Source: Aquibacillus kalidii (GTDB taxonomy: Bacteria; Bacillota; Bacilli; Bacillales; Amphibacillaceae). Taken from it: 64,000 nucleotides of DNA. Below are positions 25,482 through 35,205 of this stretch, piece after piece (the first letter of the stretch is position 1; the number at the start of each line of letters is the position of its first letter). The stretch is from assembly GCF_014280935.1 (NCBI RefSeq), contig NZ_JACLZI010000035.1, positions 62,001 through 126,000 of the forward strand, given 5' to 3'. The notes below the pieces were generated by a model that was given only the letters and a program-made list of their open reading frames with translations, was not told the DNA's origin and made no database searches. The translations under genes were made by a program, and so were the position numbers.

Positions 25482-26825
25482 TTATAGTTCGAACCACTTA
25501 TTACTAATGGCTTGCTTAAACCAATAATAGCTATCCTTCTTTGTACGCTCAAGTGTACGATAGTTTACATGAACGATACCAAAACGCTTACTATAGCCCT
25601 CAGCCCATTCAAAGTTATCCAATAAAGACCAAGTTAAGTATCCTTTCACATTTACACCTGATTCAATCGCCCTACTTAATGCAGTAAGGTGTTGTTGTAA
25701 ATAGTCAATACGACCGTTATCACGAACACGACCATCAACTGGTTCATCATTATAACAAGATCCATTTTCTGTTATATATATAGGAACATCACCATAGCGG
25801 TCAGTAATATGTGTTAGCACATTATAAAAACCTTCAGGATAGATAGGCCAACCTATATCTGTCCGTTGATAGCCGAATTCAACCAGTTCCCAGTCAAGTA
25901 ATCCTTCATTTTCTTTATAGCGCGCAACATGTCCTGTATAATAATTAATTCCAAGAAAATCAATCGGTTGATTAATAGTTTCCATATCACCATCTTCAAT
26001 GACCAGTTCAACGCCCTTTTTCTTGAACCACTCTACCATAAAGTCTGGGTACTCCCCTTTAAACACTGGATCCATAAACCATTCTATATACCAACCTACT
26101 TCTCGACGACAAGCATCGATATCCTCTAGTTTATTACTATAAGGATGTAACCAAGTAGTATTTGGCGCATAACCAATTTCCCCATTAATCCCTAACTCTC
26201 TAAACTTTTGCACCGTTTTACCATGTGCAACTAATAGATGGTGAGAAATCTGCGTAGCCAACTGCAAATTTTGATTACCAGGCGCATGCAACCCGATATA
26301 GTTAGACAAAAATGCTATACACCAAGGCTCATTTAATGTAATCCAATATTTAATTTTCCCAGAGAATTCCTTGAACATCGTTTCCGAGTAATTAACGAAT
26401 GCATCAATTGTTTCTCTGTTGTTCCAGCCCCCTTTATCCTGCAAGGCTTGCGGTAGATCCCAGTGATATAGTGTACACATCGGTTCAATGCCTGCCTCAA
26501 GTAACTCATCAACCAAACGATGATAATAATCTAACCCCTCTTGGTTCACTTCTCCTGTACCATTAGGGAAAATACGAGGCCACGCAACTGAAAATCTGTA
26601 CACATCTATTCCAAGTTCTTTCATAAGTTGAACATCTTCTTCATAACGATGGTAGCTGTCACAAGCTACATCACCATTATCTCCATTTAGTACCTTTCCA
26701 GGAGTTTTAGAAAATGTATCCCAAATAGAACCTCCCCGTCCACCTTCATTTGTTGCTCCTTCGATTTGATAAGATGCTGTTGCCGTACCCCATTTCATAT
26801 CTTTCGGAAACTGTATAATAGCCAT
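25482..26825 (-). CDS. GH1 beta-glucosidase (copy 2)
   Basis: The protein has 447 residues, the same length as the copy at 19516 and alignable along its whole length. Acid/base TLNEPWC and nucleophile YITENGSCYN are present, and the protein is cytoplasmic. It is last in the operon aldo/keto reductase, CE7 esterase, GH1, and is separated from the importer promoter by a terminator. The pair looks like a local duplication whose copies came under different promoters, perhaps to split chain length or linkage preference. Confidence 0.92.
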   Translation of the reverse strand: MAIIQFPKDMKWGTATASYQIEGATNEGGRGGSIWDTFSKTPGKVLNGDNGDVACDSYHRYEEDVQLMKELGIDVYRFSVAWPRIFPNGTGEVNQEGLDYYHRLVDELLEAGIEPMCTLYHWDLPQALQDKGGWNNRETIDAFVNYSETMFKEFSGKIKYWITLNEPWCIAFLSNYIGLHAPGNQNLQLATQISHHLLVAHGKTVQKFRELGINGEIGYAPNTTWLHPYSNKLEDIDACRREVGWYIEWFMDPVFKGEYPDFMVEWFKKKGVELVIEDGDMETINQPIDFLGINYYTGHVARYKENEGLLDWELVEFGYQRTDIGWPIYPEGFYNVLTHITDRYGDVPIYITENGSCYNDEPVDGRVRDNGRIDYLQQHLTALSRAIESGVNVKGYLTWSLLDNFEWAEGYSKRFGIVHVNYRTLERTKKDSYYWFKQAISNKWFEL

Positions 26826-26842
26826 TATAAACCCTCCATGTC

Positions 26843-27805
26843 TTACAAGTTATTAATAAATCTTTGATAAGCAATATCTCCATGTTCCGGTAAAAATTCG
26901 TGTCCAAATTCATGATATAGTAACATCGTCTTTTCAGCAGTTATCTTATTGTAAGCAGCATACTGACTAGATGGTAAGCAAATGTTATCTCGTAGTCCTG
27001 TAACCCACGAAACATTTGCCTTAATTCGATTCGCTAGATTTTGAATATCAATATAACCTAAACGATTAAACACTTCATCATTTCGAGCATGCGTTGGATC
27101 AAAGCACCTAAAATAGTATGCTATCTCTTCATATGCTGAATTTTGAATATCCATTTCCCACATTCGCTTATAATCTGATAAAAACGGATGAACAGCAAAT
27201 AACTCTTTCACTCTAGGTTCTAATGCAGCACAAGCAGTTGCTAAAGCACCACCTTGAGATTGACCATATACACCAATCCGGTTTTGATCTACTTCTTCCA
27301 TAGACATAAGAATACGAACTGTTTGAACAGTATCCAAAAACACTTGTCTGTAGTAAAGATTGTGTGGATTCGGATCATCGATTCCTCTGATAATATGACC
27401 CCGAAGAGTAGGACCTTTAACCGATAAGTTATCTTCTGATAATCCACCTTGCCCTCTACAATCTAATGCTAGAACCATTACTCCTTCTGCTGCATACGCC
27501 ACCTTGTCCAGCCAATCACCAGAATCCACAGAATATCCGTGAAAGATTGCTAGACCTTGCCCTGTTGCTTTTCCTTGCTTCGGTTTTGCAAATTTACAAT
27601 GTACTCTAGCACTACCTACTCCAGTAAAATAAAGATGATAACAATCTGCAAAACTAGTTTTAAAATTAGCGGGAACAAGCTCATAATCTAATGATTGTCC
27701 ATCTAATACCCGTAAAGCAGATGCCCAATATTCATCGAAGTCATCAGGTCTCGGGCTTTTTCCCATGTATTTCTCTAATTCTTCAATAGGCATATCTATG
27801 TGCAT
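26843..27805 (-). CDS. CE7-family acetyl esterase (acetyl xylan esterase / cephalosporin-C deacetylase type)
   Basis: The protein has 320 residues with no signal peptide. It is an alpha/beta hydrolase with the CE7 signatures RGQGG and GQSQGG (nucleophile Ser), the Asp in GLRDNICLP and the His in YHEFGHE. CE7 enzymes are cytoplasmic hexamers that remove acetyl groups from short oligosaccharides. It lies 17 bp before GH1 copy 2 and follows the reductase gene. It probably deacetylates imported hemicellulose oligomers; acetylated mannan or xylan is as plausible a source as glucan. Confidence 0.9.
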   Translation of the reverse strand: MHIDMPIEELEKYMGKSPRPDDFDEYWASALRVLDGQSLDYELVPANFKTSFADCYHLYFTGVGSARVHCKFAKPKQGKATGQGLAIFHGYSVDSGDWLDKVAYAAEGVMVLALDCRGQGGLSEDNLSVKGPTLRGHIIRGIDDPNPHNLYYRQVFLDTVQTVRILMSMEEVDQNRIGVYGQSQGGALATACAALEPRVKELFAVHPFLSDYKRMWEMDIQNSAYEEIAYYFRCFDPTHARNDEVFNRLGYIDIQNLANRIKANVSWVTGLRDNICLPSSQYAAYNKITAEKTMLLYHEFGHEFLPEHGDIAYQRFINNL

Positions 27806-27832
27806 TTTCTACACCCTTTCAACAATAGAATG

Positions 27833-28825
27833 TTACTTTGTAAGTATTTCATCAATATTAGCTAGCTCTTCATCCGAAAAATCTAAATTAGCTAAAGCCT
27901 TTACATTTTCCTCCACTTGTTCGGGTCTACTAGCACCAATTAAAGCAGAAGCTACTGTTCTATTCCGCAATACCCATGAAAGCGCTAGTTGAGCAACAGA
28001 TTGATTACGCTGATCCGCTACTACTTTTAATCGCTTTACCTGTTCCAAACTTTCTTTTGTAACCTGGTCCTCTGAAATGGAATCTACTTTCTTCGCTACT
28101 CGTGAATCACTAGGGATCCCATTTTGATACTTTGTTGTTAACAAACCTTGATATAGTGGTTGATATACGATTGCCCCTAATCCTTCCTCTTCTAAAACAG
28201 GAAACAAATCCCCCTCAGCTCCTCTTAGGAACATCGAGTACTGGGGTTGATGGACAATAAATGGTGTTTTTAGTTCACGAAATAGTTTTGCTGCTTGTTG
28301 TGTAACATCAGACGGATAATTAGAAACACCCACATATAGTGCTTTCCCTTGCTTAACAACAGTATCTAATGCTCCTACTGTCTCCTCAATCGGCGTTTCC
28401 GGATCGTATCGGTGAGAATAATAAATATCGATGTAATCTAGTCCAAGTCTAGTTAAACTCTGGTCCAAACTTGCAAGCATATACTTTCTGGAACCAAAAT
28501 CGCCATACGGACCAGGCCACATATCGTAACCTGCCTTTGTAGAAATGAGCACCTCATCTCGATATCCACTCAGTTCCTTATGAAGAATTTTCCCGAATGT
28601 TTCTTCTGCGCTGCCTGAAGGTTCACCATAGTTATTAGCCAAATCAAAATGAGTAATCCCCAAATCAAAGGCCGTTTGTACCATTTTTTTGGCAGTTTGA
28701 TAGCTTTCCACTTCCCCAAAATTCCGGTACAACCCAAGTGAAATCGCAGGCACTTTCAAACCACTATTCCCACACTTTCTGTACTCCATATCATCATATC
28801 TATTTAATTTCGGTTGATAATTCAC
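27833..28825 (-). CDS. Aldo/keto reductase (YghZ/Gpr-like)
   Basis: The protein has 330 residues, starting at GTG 28825 after AGGAGG. The AKR barrel shows MEYRKCGNSGLKVPAISLG, the catalytic Asp and Tyr in THFDLANNYG, Lys in STKAGYD and His in YYSHRYD, and the NADPH-site ALIGASRPEQV. It resembles E. coli YghZ, which reduces L-glyceraldehyde 3-phosphate and other aldehydes. It leads the operon with CE7 and GH1. Its role in polysaccharide use is unclear. Confidence 0.88.
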   Translation of the reverse strand: MNYQPKLNRYDDMEYRKCGNSGLKVPAISLGLYRNFGEVESYQTAKKMVQTAFDLGITHFDLANNYGEPSGSAEETFGKILHKELSGYRDEVLISTKAGYDMWPGPYGDFGSRKYMLASLDQSLTRLGLDYIDIYYSHRYDPETPIEETVGALDTVVKQGKALYVGVSNYPSDVTQQAAKLFRELKTPFIVHQPQYSMFLRGAEGDLFPVLEEEGLGAIVYQPLYQGLLTTKYQNGIPSDSRVAKKVDSISEDQVTKESLEQVKRLKVVADQRNQSVAQLALSWVLRNRTVASALIGASRPEQVEENVKALANLDFSDEELANIDEILTK

Positions 28826-28845
28826 AAGATAAAACCTCCTATAAA

Positions 28846-28864
28846 AGATACCGTTTTCATTATA
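28846..28864 (-). promoter_or_regulatory. cre/LacI-like operator next to the -10 of the reductase-esterase-GH1 operon
   Basis: On the minus strand, TATAAT (28859-28864) runs into ATGAAAACGGTATCT (28846-28860). The latter fits the CcpA cre consensus WTGNAANCGNWNNCW at every position and matches GAAANCGNTTTC with one change. It overlaps the likely transcription start. Confidence 0.55.
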
Positions 28865-29067
28865 CCATATTATTACTTAATCGTTAACTTTAAAAATAAT
28901 TTTGTATCACTAATTTTTTAAGTATATTAATAAATATCTATAATACTAAGTTTCAAATTCGAATATATTCTACATACTTAAATAAAAAAGGTGAATATTT
29001 CATAAATGGGAATATATGGTACAATTAAAGCATCATTCTTAAGAATTTTATATATTTATTTTTATCT

Positions 29068-29370
29068 ATGGGATGGAGGATGAGAGATAAATTTAAGGAA
29101 CTATGGAGAAATGACATAGCTCTTTTTCTTACTTCTATAATACTAACTACTCTTGCTCCGCTTCTAGCAGATCAGCTAATTAACCTAGATGGTCCATACG
29201 TCGAAGATATAAAAATACTGCTTTTTTTCATGGCAATCATTTATGTACTGTCAGTAATACTTCTGCTGATTTTTAGAAGACTATTGGGAAGTAAAAATCA
29301 AGAAGTGAGTTCAGAATATATATTCCTATTTTCGGTTTTAGTCGGTTATTTTTTCACTATCATACAGTAA
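29068..29370 (+). CDS. Small membrane protein of unknown function
   Basis: The reading frame has 100 codons with three likely membrane helices (IALFLTSIILTTLAPLLAD, ILLFFMAIIYVLSVILLLIF, YIFLFSVLVGYFFTIIQ) and a basic N-terminus. ATG 29068 lacks a clear ribosome site. A second ATG at 29080 has GGAGG immediately adjacent, so the start is uncertain. It is alone on the plus strand between two leftward operons. I do not recognise a family. Confidence 0.5.
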   Translation: MGWRMRDKFKELWRNDIALFLTSIILTTLAPLLADQLINLDGPYVEDIKILLFFMAIIYVLSVILLLIFRRLLGSKNQEVSSEYIFLFSVLVGYFFTIIQ

Positions 29371-29446
29371 TAGTATTTCAACTTTAGAACTGTTTTCAAA
29401 TGAGTTTTGTGATGGTTGTTTCATAATAGAACTTAATAAAAATAGA

Positions 29447-29469
29447 GCAACGATTTTATTAATCGTCGC
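29447..29469 (-). terminator. Terminator of the GH2-lacI-GH113-SGNH series
   Basis: On the minus strand GCGACGAT and ATCGTTGC form a stem followed by TCTATTTTTATT, ten bases past the SGNH stop. Confidence 0.65.
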
Positions 29470-29478
29470 CCCACTTGC

Positions 29479-30099
29479 TCAAGCTTTTTCTACTGCTTCA
29501 ATCCATGTTTTAGCCATTAACATATTACCTGTCGTATTCATATGAACACCATCGATTGTTAATGAGAAGTCACTACCAACTTTTAAATAGTCTACAAACG
29601 CAGTATGTGTAGGTACTAATACTGCACCAAATTCATCTACCATCTTATGAACAACATCTACATATTGTTTAAGAAGTACGTTCCCTTTTGCTTTAACGTC
29701 CTCTTCAATAATAGTAGGTTCCATAATAATCATTTTTGCATCCGTTTTCTCTTTAACTTGGGTTAATAAATCGCGGTATATCGCTTCAAATTTTCCAACG
29801 GTTACCTGTTCTAGATCTGGATTATCCAACTGTCTCCAAACGTCATTAATTCCAATTGATACAGAGACAACATCTGGCTTAAGATCGAATACATCCTCCG
29901 TCCATCTTTCAGCTAAGTTTGTAATACGATCACCACCTACTCCCCTATTAAACATGTCAAATCTGGTTGCAGGATAGGTGACCCGTAGATAGTCGTGAAT
30001 TAACATAACGTAGCCAGTACCAATCTGATCTGACTTTCCGTCTCTTCCCCATTCTGTAATACTATCTCCTATAAAAACAATACGATTTCCAAGTTCCAT
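29479..30099 (-). CDS. SGNH/GDSL-family hydrolase, candidate mannan-oligosaccharide acetylesterase
   Basis: The protein has 206 residues and is cytoplasmic. Block I is FIGDSITEWG (catalytic Ser), block II has the Gly in NRGVGGDR, block III is GINDVW and block V is DGVHMN (Asp and His). GGAGG precedes the ATG. It directly follows a GH113 mannanase gene in the same operon. Many esterases of this fold deacetylate plant polysaccharides; a role on imported acetylated manno-oligosaccharides is an inference from position. Confidence 0.85.
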   Translation of the reverse strand: MELGNRIVFIGDSITEWGRDGKSDQIGTGYVMLIHDYLRVTYPATRFDMFNRGVGGDRITNLAERWTEDVFDLKPDVVSVSIGINDVWRQLDNPDLEQVTVGKFEAIYRDLLTQVKEKTDAKMIIMEPTIIEEDVKAKGNVLLKQYVDVVHKMVDEFGAVLVPTHTAFVDYLKVGSDFSLTIDGVHMNTTGNMLMAKTWIEAVEKA

Positions 30100-30122
30100 T
30101 TTTAAACCTCCAAATGGTTTAT

Positions 30123-31100
30123 CTATTTCGCTAATACCGGTTCATTACTATACCAATGTTTGACGATTTCTTCCGCTTTTTTACCGTATATATCAAAGTC
30201 TTTATCTTTTTTGGCGTCCTCCAGTGGGTAAAGCTTTGTTTTCCAATCCCACCAAAAGAAGCCTGCAAACCACGGCTCATCCCAAAACACTTTCATAACC
30301 GAGCTATAAAAATTAGCTTGTTCCTCTTCATCAAAAGGTAAATCGGTATGCTCAAAGTCCCATGGCATAGTGGCGCAACCAGCTGCACTTCTACAACCAA
30401 TTTCCATGAAAACAATTGGTTTATTAAATTTTTCATGTAGCTTTTTCATTTTCACTTTAACTTCTTCCCACTTTTTGATCATATTTTCTTCACTATCACC
30501 TGCTTTTTCTGCAACAGGATAATAAGCGCTAGTTCCAATAAGATCCACTTTATCAAACCATGCTACACCTTCTTCTTTTCCATGGTTCGCATTATAAATA
30601 ATTAGGCCTTTGTATTTTGAGCGCACCTCTTTGATTACCTTTTCCCATCTCGCTGTTTGGCTCTCAGTATTAATCATCTCACAACCTATACAGAACATTT
30701 CACAACCTAGTTCTTCTGCAAGTTCTGCATAATGAAGTAGGAAATCTGAGTATGATGAGAACCATTTTTCCCAATGATCTACCGCATCCTCTGGGAACCC
30801 AATTCTCGCCCTCCAGATCCCATCTCTACAATTAACAACTGGTTTCAAGCATACTTTTAATCCCAATTCCTTCGCTTTTCGTACAGCAAACTCAATATCT
30901 CTATCCGTCATTGTTTGACCATAATCAAAAGATATTTCTGTAGAATGGAAACTATCTTGAAGCGCGTAGAAAGAAAGCGCAATCCATTCACTACCAGTCG
31001 CCTTTAGTTTTTCTAGTGATTCAACCGCTTCATTCGTGCGGTAGGCACCTCTAGTTGTATTCCACCCATAAGTCATCCCTTTTATAAATATTTCCTTCAT
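30123..31100 (-). CDS. GH113 beta-mannanase (copy 1), cytoplasmic
   Basis: The protein has 325 residues with no signal peptide. KGMTYGWNTTRGAY at the N-terminus, CIGCEM (probable acid/base Glu) and IVFMEIGC (probable nucleophile Glu) are GH113 features, along with GFFWWDWKT near the end. GH113 enzymes cut beta-1,4-mannan and some transglycosylate. AAGGAGG precedes ATG 31100. With no signal peptide it must act on imported oligomers. It is 12 bp downstream of a lacI gene, in the GH2 operon. Confidence 0.9.
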   Translation of the reverse strand: MKEIFIKGMTYGWNTTRGAYRTNEAVESLEKLKATGSEWIALSFYALQDSFHSTEISFDYGQTMTDRDIEFAVRKAKELGLKVCLKPVVNCRDGIWRARIGFPEDAVDHWEKWFSSYSDFLLHYAELAEELGCEMFCIGCEMINTESQTARWEKVIKEVRSKYKGLIIYNANHGKEEGVAWFDKVDLIGTSAYYPVAEKAGDSEENMIKKWEEVKVKMKKLHEKFNKPIVFMEIGCRSAAGCATMPWDFEHTDLPFDEEEQANFYSSVMKVFWDEPWFAGFFWWDWKTKLYPLEDAKKDKDFDIYGKKAEEIVKHWYSNEPVLAK

Positions 31101-31112
31101 GTAGAAACCTCC

Positions 31113-32168
31113 TTAAGATATAACACCTGAAGTTGATTCACGTAGCATAATTTCTCCTGCTAACATCACTTTTTCAAACGGCGCATCTTTTTCTTCAATT
31201 CTCCTCATTAACATTTCTACTGCGCGCTTACCCATGTCCTCCTTAGCAACGTTTATGGTTGTTATAGTTGGACTTTGCTTATACGTAAATTCTTTATTAT
31301 CAAATCCAGCAACAGATACATCTTCTGGAATACGGACACCAGCATTTGTTAGTACTGATACTACCCGAGCAGCTATATTGTCATTAGCACAAACAAATGC
31401 AGTTGGAAAAGTATCCTGTCCCCTATTCTTACTTAACCATTGATAAAATTGTTCTTCCACTTTAAATATGTCTAAATTCATTAGTTCGGTATCTAACTCG
31501 TTCAGTATCCCTTTCATTTCTAGTACACTCTTTAGTCCAAGCCATCGATCATAAAAACTTCTTGAATAATGTATATCTCCAACATACTGGATTTTTGTAT
31601 GTCCAATTCCCATTAAATAGTTAACTAAATTCATACTGCCATCAAAGTTGTTATTAAATAGCGTGTCACAAGGTAACAGGAGATCTTCATAATCTACCAT
31701 TACAATTGGCGTGTTCATCTTCTGAACTTCTAATAAAAGATTGGATGAAACAACCCCGACACTAATGACACCTAGAAACCCGGTAGGATTTAATATATTG
31801 GAGAGTACCTTTACATTCGTCTCCGTTACTACTACTGCTCCATAACCTAGCTTTTCCAGACCAGAGGAAATACCATCAACAATCCCACCCCAATAGGAGG
31901 ATTCCATCGTCTGATACCTAATATTAGGCATAAGAACAAGGACATTCCCTTCTTCCTTTAGTCTATTGGTTTTAGATGCATTTGATAATTTTATACTGCT
32001 AACCTTACTATTCTTTTGAGCGAAATAACCTAATTGAGATGCTGTATCAATCACTTTACTACGGGTCGACTCATTGACACCTTCTTTCCCAGAAAGTGCT
32101 TTAGATACTACATATTTTGATACACCTAAATAATCCGCAATTTGCTGCATTGTTACTTTCTTTGCCAT
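31113..32168 (-). CDS. LacI-family repressor (mannan locus, copy 2)
   Basis: The protein has 351 residues. The helix-turn-helix VTMQQIADYLGVSKYVVSKAL has YVVSKAL instead of the usual TVSxAL, a small change in the recognition helix. The ligand core includes GYGAVVVTET and FVCANDNIAARVVSVL. It lies between the GH2 beta-mannosidase and GH113 genes. Palindromic TTAGC elements at the GH2 promoter are candidate targets. Confidence 0.88.
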   Translation of the reverse strand: MAKKVTMQQIADYLGVSKYVVSKALSGKEGVNESTRSKVIDTASQLGYFAQKNSKVSSIKLSNASKTNRLKEEGNVLVLMPNIRYQTMESSYWGGIVDGISSGLEKLGYGAVVVTETNVKVLSNILNPTGFLGVISVGVVSSNLLLEVQKMNTPIVMVDYEDLLLPCDTLFNNNFDGSMNLVNYLMGIGHTKIQYVGDIHYSRSFYDRWLGLKSVLEMKGILNELDTELMNLDIFKVEEQFYQWLSKNRGQDTFPTAFVCANDNIAARVVSVLTNAGVRIPEDVSVAGFDNKEFTYKQSPTITTINVAKEDMGKRAVEMLMRRIEEKDAPFEKVMLAGEIMLRESTSGVIS

Positions 32169-32285
32169 AATACCAACTCCAACAGCTCTTTTTTGTTTCT
32201 ATTATACTGTAGTTTGCATCTAATATGGGACGCTCTGTTACGGAATGACCAGGCGGAAAGTAGAATTCCATCATGGTACCCATGT

Positions 32286-34748
32286 TTAATTAGTTATGTG
32301 ATATACACTGCGCACCTTTAATTGTTGCTCAAAGGCTTCTCGGGTTAGTTCCATACTAAGACTAGCTTTATCCACTTTAATTTTTCTACTATTTCCCGCT
32401 GATAAATCAAAATAATTATCTTCAAATTTAGCATCTGCTTCTTCTAATTCTAATTCAATATATTTCGTAAATGCTTCTGTTTCAACTGAAACAATAAATG
32501 CATCTTCTACCTCACTAACATCTGTTTTAAGATTTGGATTAAGAAAGTCAAAATGCTTTGGCTTCGTAAACAAAACTGTTGAGGAACTATAGGTTTCATC
32601 TTCTATTATTAATGTACATTCTAAATACGTATTCAATATGTTTTTATCTGTTAAAACTTCTTTGAAATCAAGCTTTTGACAGCTCTTAGCGGAAAGAGCA
32701 TCCACCTTTATATCCACATACCCTTCCTGCAATATTTGCGTAGAATGATTCCTCAGTTCCCATTCCACTCTACAGTTAACCGCATCTAATGTATCATTCG
32801 TCACGAACAAATCTGCCGTTTTCCCTTCTTCTGCAACGGAAAGTAGAATAGGGTCATAGAACTTTTTCGTAAAATAGTGCAACGCCTTCCAACGTCCGTA
32901 ATAATCGATACTTGACCAAGAAGCTACTGGCCAGCAATCATTCAATTGCCAATAAAGAGAACCCATACACCTTCCTCTATTTCTACGCCAGTGCTCCACC
33001 CCATATTTAATAGCTTCCGCCTGTAGAAGTTGCGATGTATAAAGCAAGGAATCAAAATCTTTCGGATACAAAAAGTTCTCTGATAAGTAAAATAGAATCT
33101 TTCCATTAGCTGCATCATTTTTCTGATGTTTCTCCATTACTCTTGAAAAAATATTGCGATCTTCTGGTTCAGTAAATGTTTTAACCGTTTTTAATGACGG
33201 GAATGACTGAAAACCAAACTCAGAGCAAAATCTAAAATAAAAGTTTCGATAATCCGTGAACGGCTTTTGACCGTGCCAAACTTCCCAATAATGAACATCA
33301 CCAACATCAGGATTTCTCGGGTCTCCAAAGCCACCACCTGATGATGGGGAAGAGGACCAGTAAAATGTCTCTGGATCAAATTGTTTTACTAGATCAGGTA
33401 AAATGAATTCGAACAATTTAATATAATCTCTTCTTTCGGATGGATCCTTTGGCCAACCCCAATACTCCATCGCCTCTTCTACTTCATTATTTCCACACCA
33501 GATTCCTAGACTTGCGTGGTGCCTAATTCGCTTAATGTTATCAATCGCTTCTTGCTTTACATTCTCCTCAAAATCTTCTGTTAGTTCATAAACACTACAC
33601 GCATACATGAAGTCCTGCCACACTACTACTCCATAGCGGTCACAAAGGTCATAGAAGTAGTCATCTGGATAATGTCCACCACCCCAGACACGAATCATAT
33701 TAAAATTCGCTTCTACACAGTCTTGGATTAACTTCTCCGTTCTAGACTCTGATGCTCTTGCTAATAAATTATCTTCCGGTATATAGTTGGCACCCATCAT
33801 AAAGATCGCATGGCCATTCACGATAAACTCAAATGACTTGCCCCACTGATCAAGTTCATGTTTTACCTCAATAGTGCGTAATCCAATTTGATACATCTTT
33901 TCATCTAGTACACTATCCTTATTACTTAACGTTTTTACTTCTACTGTATATAAAGATTGCGCACCGTATCCTCTTGGCCACCAAAGCTCAGGGTTTTCTA
34001 CTATAAAAGTAATTGTTTCACTTCCAAAAGTCGAAGGTATATTATTTATTTGCACTTCACCCTGTGGGTTGGTGAGCTTAACCTGAAGTTGCACATTTTC
34101 AAGATTTCGTTTTTGTACTTGAACATTTACTTCTATCTTCACTTGGTTGTTGCTATGATCTTGATTAATATATACATCATCAATTCTCCCAGTACTCCAA
34201 GCTAATATCGAAATATCCCTCCAAATACCTAAGTCAGGTATCTTTGGACCCCAATCCCACCCAAACATACTGTGAGATTTACGTAGATGTGGATACCCTT
34301 CTATAGCATGATCTACCCCCATCAATGGATTTTGCACTTGTCTTTCTTTGATATATTGTATTGGGGAGTAAAGCTTAATAACCAATTCATTTTCACCACT
34401 AAAAATATAAGGCTTAATTTCAAACTCATAAGTACGATGCATGTTATTTGTTTTAGCAATTGTATTACCATTTATTATAATTTCCGAGATGGTATCTATC
34501 CCTTCGCTCCGCAATACAACGTTCCCTTCCTTTAGAAATTCATCTGCCACATGAAAGTTTCTAGTGAAAATGTAATCCTTAGAAGCTATATCATATGCTT
34601 GGTCTTCATTATCACGATAAAAAGGATCCTCAATCAGTCCAAGTGATAACAAATCATGCATTACTGAACCAGGAACTGTTGCGTCCATCCATTTTGATTC
34701 AGTTGATGGTTTCATTTTCCACAATCCATTTAAATTAATCTTTTCCAT
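32286..34748 (-). CDS. GH2 beta-mannosidase
   Basis: The protein has 820 residues from ATG 34748, which has AGGTGATG upstream; the frame is open 12 codons earlier without such a site. It is cytoplasmic. A sugar-binding N-terminal sandwich (INLNGLWKMKPS, FGWDWGPKIPDLGIWRDI) is followed by the TIM barrel with acid/base WCGNNEVEEAM and nucleophile FCSEFGFQSFPS, and WQLNDCWPVASWSS near the active site. These are the markers of beta-mannosidase rather than beta-galactosidase. It removes mannose from non-reducing ends of manno-oligosaccharides. It leads the operon GH2, lacI, GH113, SGNH. Confidence 0.93.
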   Translation of the reverse strand: MEKINLNGLWKMKPSTESKWMDATVPGSVMHDLLSLGLIEDPFYRDNEDQAYDIASKDYIFTRNFHVADEFLKEGNVVLRSEGIDTISEIIINGNTIAKTNNMHRTYEFEIKPYIFSGENELVIKLYSPIQYIKERQVQNPLMGVDHAIEGYPHLRKSHSMFGWDWGPKIPDLGIWRDISILAWSTGRIDDVYINQDHSNNQVKIEVNVQVQKRNLENVQLQVKLTNPQGEVQINNIPSTFGSETITFIVENPELWWPRGYGAQSLYTVEVKTLSNKDSVLDEKMYQIGLRTIEVKHELDQWGKSFEFIVNGHAIFMMGANYIPEDNLLARASESRTEKLIQDCVEANFNMIRVWGGGHYPDDYFYDLCDRYGVVVWQDFMYACSVYELTEDFEENVKQEAIDNIKRIRHHASLGIWCGNNEVEEAMEYWGWPKDPSERRDYIKLFEFILPDLVKQFDPETFYWSSSPSSGGGFGDPRNPDVGDVHYWEVWHGQKPFTDYRNFYFRFCSEFGFQSFPSLKTVKTFTEPEDRNIFSRVMEKHQKNDAANGKILFYLSENFLYPKDFDSLLYTSQLLQAEAIKYGVEHWRRNRGRCMGSLYWQLNDCWPVASWSSIDYYGRWKALHYFTKKFYDPILLSVAEEGKTADLFVTNDTLDAVNCRVEWELRNHSTQILQEGYVDIKVDALSAKSCQKLDFKEVLTDKNILNTYLECTLIIEDETYSSSTVLFTKPKHFDFLNPNLKTDVSEVEDAFIVSVETEAFTKYIELELEEADAKFEDNYFDLSAGNSRKIKVDKASLSMELTREAFEQQLKVRSVYHITN

Positions 34749-34798
34749 TTCATCACCTGACCCCTTTGTTATTTTTGTTATCATTATTATTTAATTTT

Positions 34799-34835
34799 GT
34801 TAGCTAAATTATATCACACAGCGCTAACTTTTCAA
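34799..34835 (-). promoter_or_regulatory. GH2 operon promoter with TTAGC operators
   Basis: Minus strand: -35 TTGAAA (34830-34835), a 16-bp spacer and -10 TATAAT (34808-34813). The spacer contains GTTAGCGCTGTG, and TTAGCTAA (34800-34807) follows the -10. Both are plausible LacI half-site pairs. Confidence 0.55.
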
Positions 34836-35028
34836 TAATATTCTCATGTTTTTTAAACAGAAGATAAACAATGTTTATTCATTTTTTTAAAAATGTTATT
34901 TTGTTAGTGGTTATTATAAAAATGATAATAAAACGACACCTTATATAGATAAAGTGTCGTCCTTATTATTTAATAACTATCACTATTTTTTTATGTCGCA
35001 ACATCTACAGACTCACCAATAAGTAATA

Positions 35029-35120
35029 GGTTCTAACGAAGCGAATTCTTAAAGCTCTCTGATTTCGTAACGTAAGAAGCCTTCCCAACGTCGCATCGCA
35101 TTTGCACTCAACTAATTAAA
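35029..35120. repeat. Single-copy relative of the 52-bp repeat, with the array's flanking sequence
   Basis: In the 34.8-35.2 kb gap, CTAACGAAGCGAATT through GATTTCGTAACG has the same palindromic ends as the tandem unit. It ends with ATTTGCACTCAACTAATTAA at 35100-35119, the exact reverse complement of the 20 bases at 10727-10746 that flank the large array. The rest of the gap holds the GH2 promoter and nothing else I can name. Confidence 0.75.
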
Positions 35121-35205
35121 GTGTAAAGAATTGAATATAGTTACTGGTAACTTTCTCTCAACTGCGCTGTTCGTAAGCACGAAAGTATGCGAAAAGAACC
35201 TTGGA

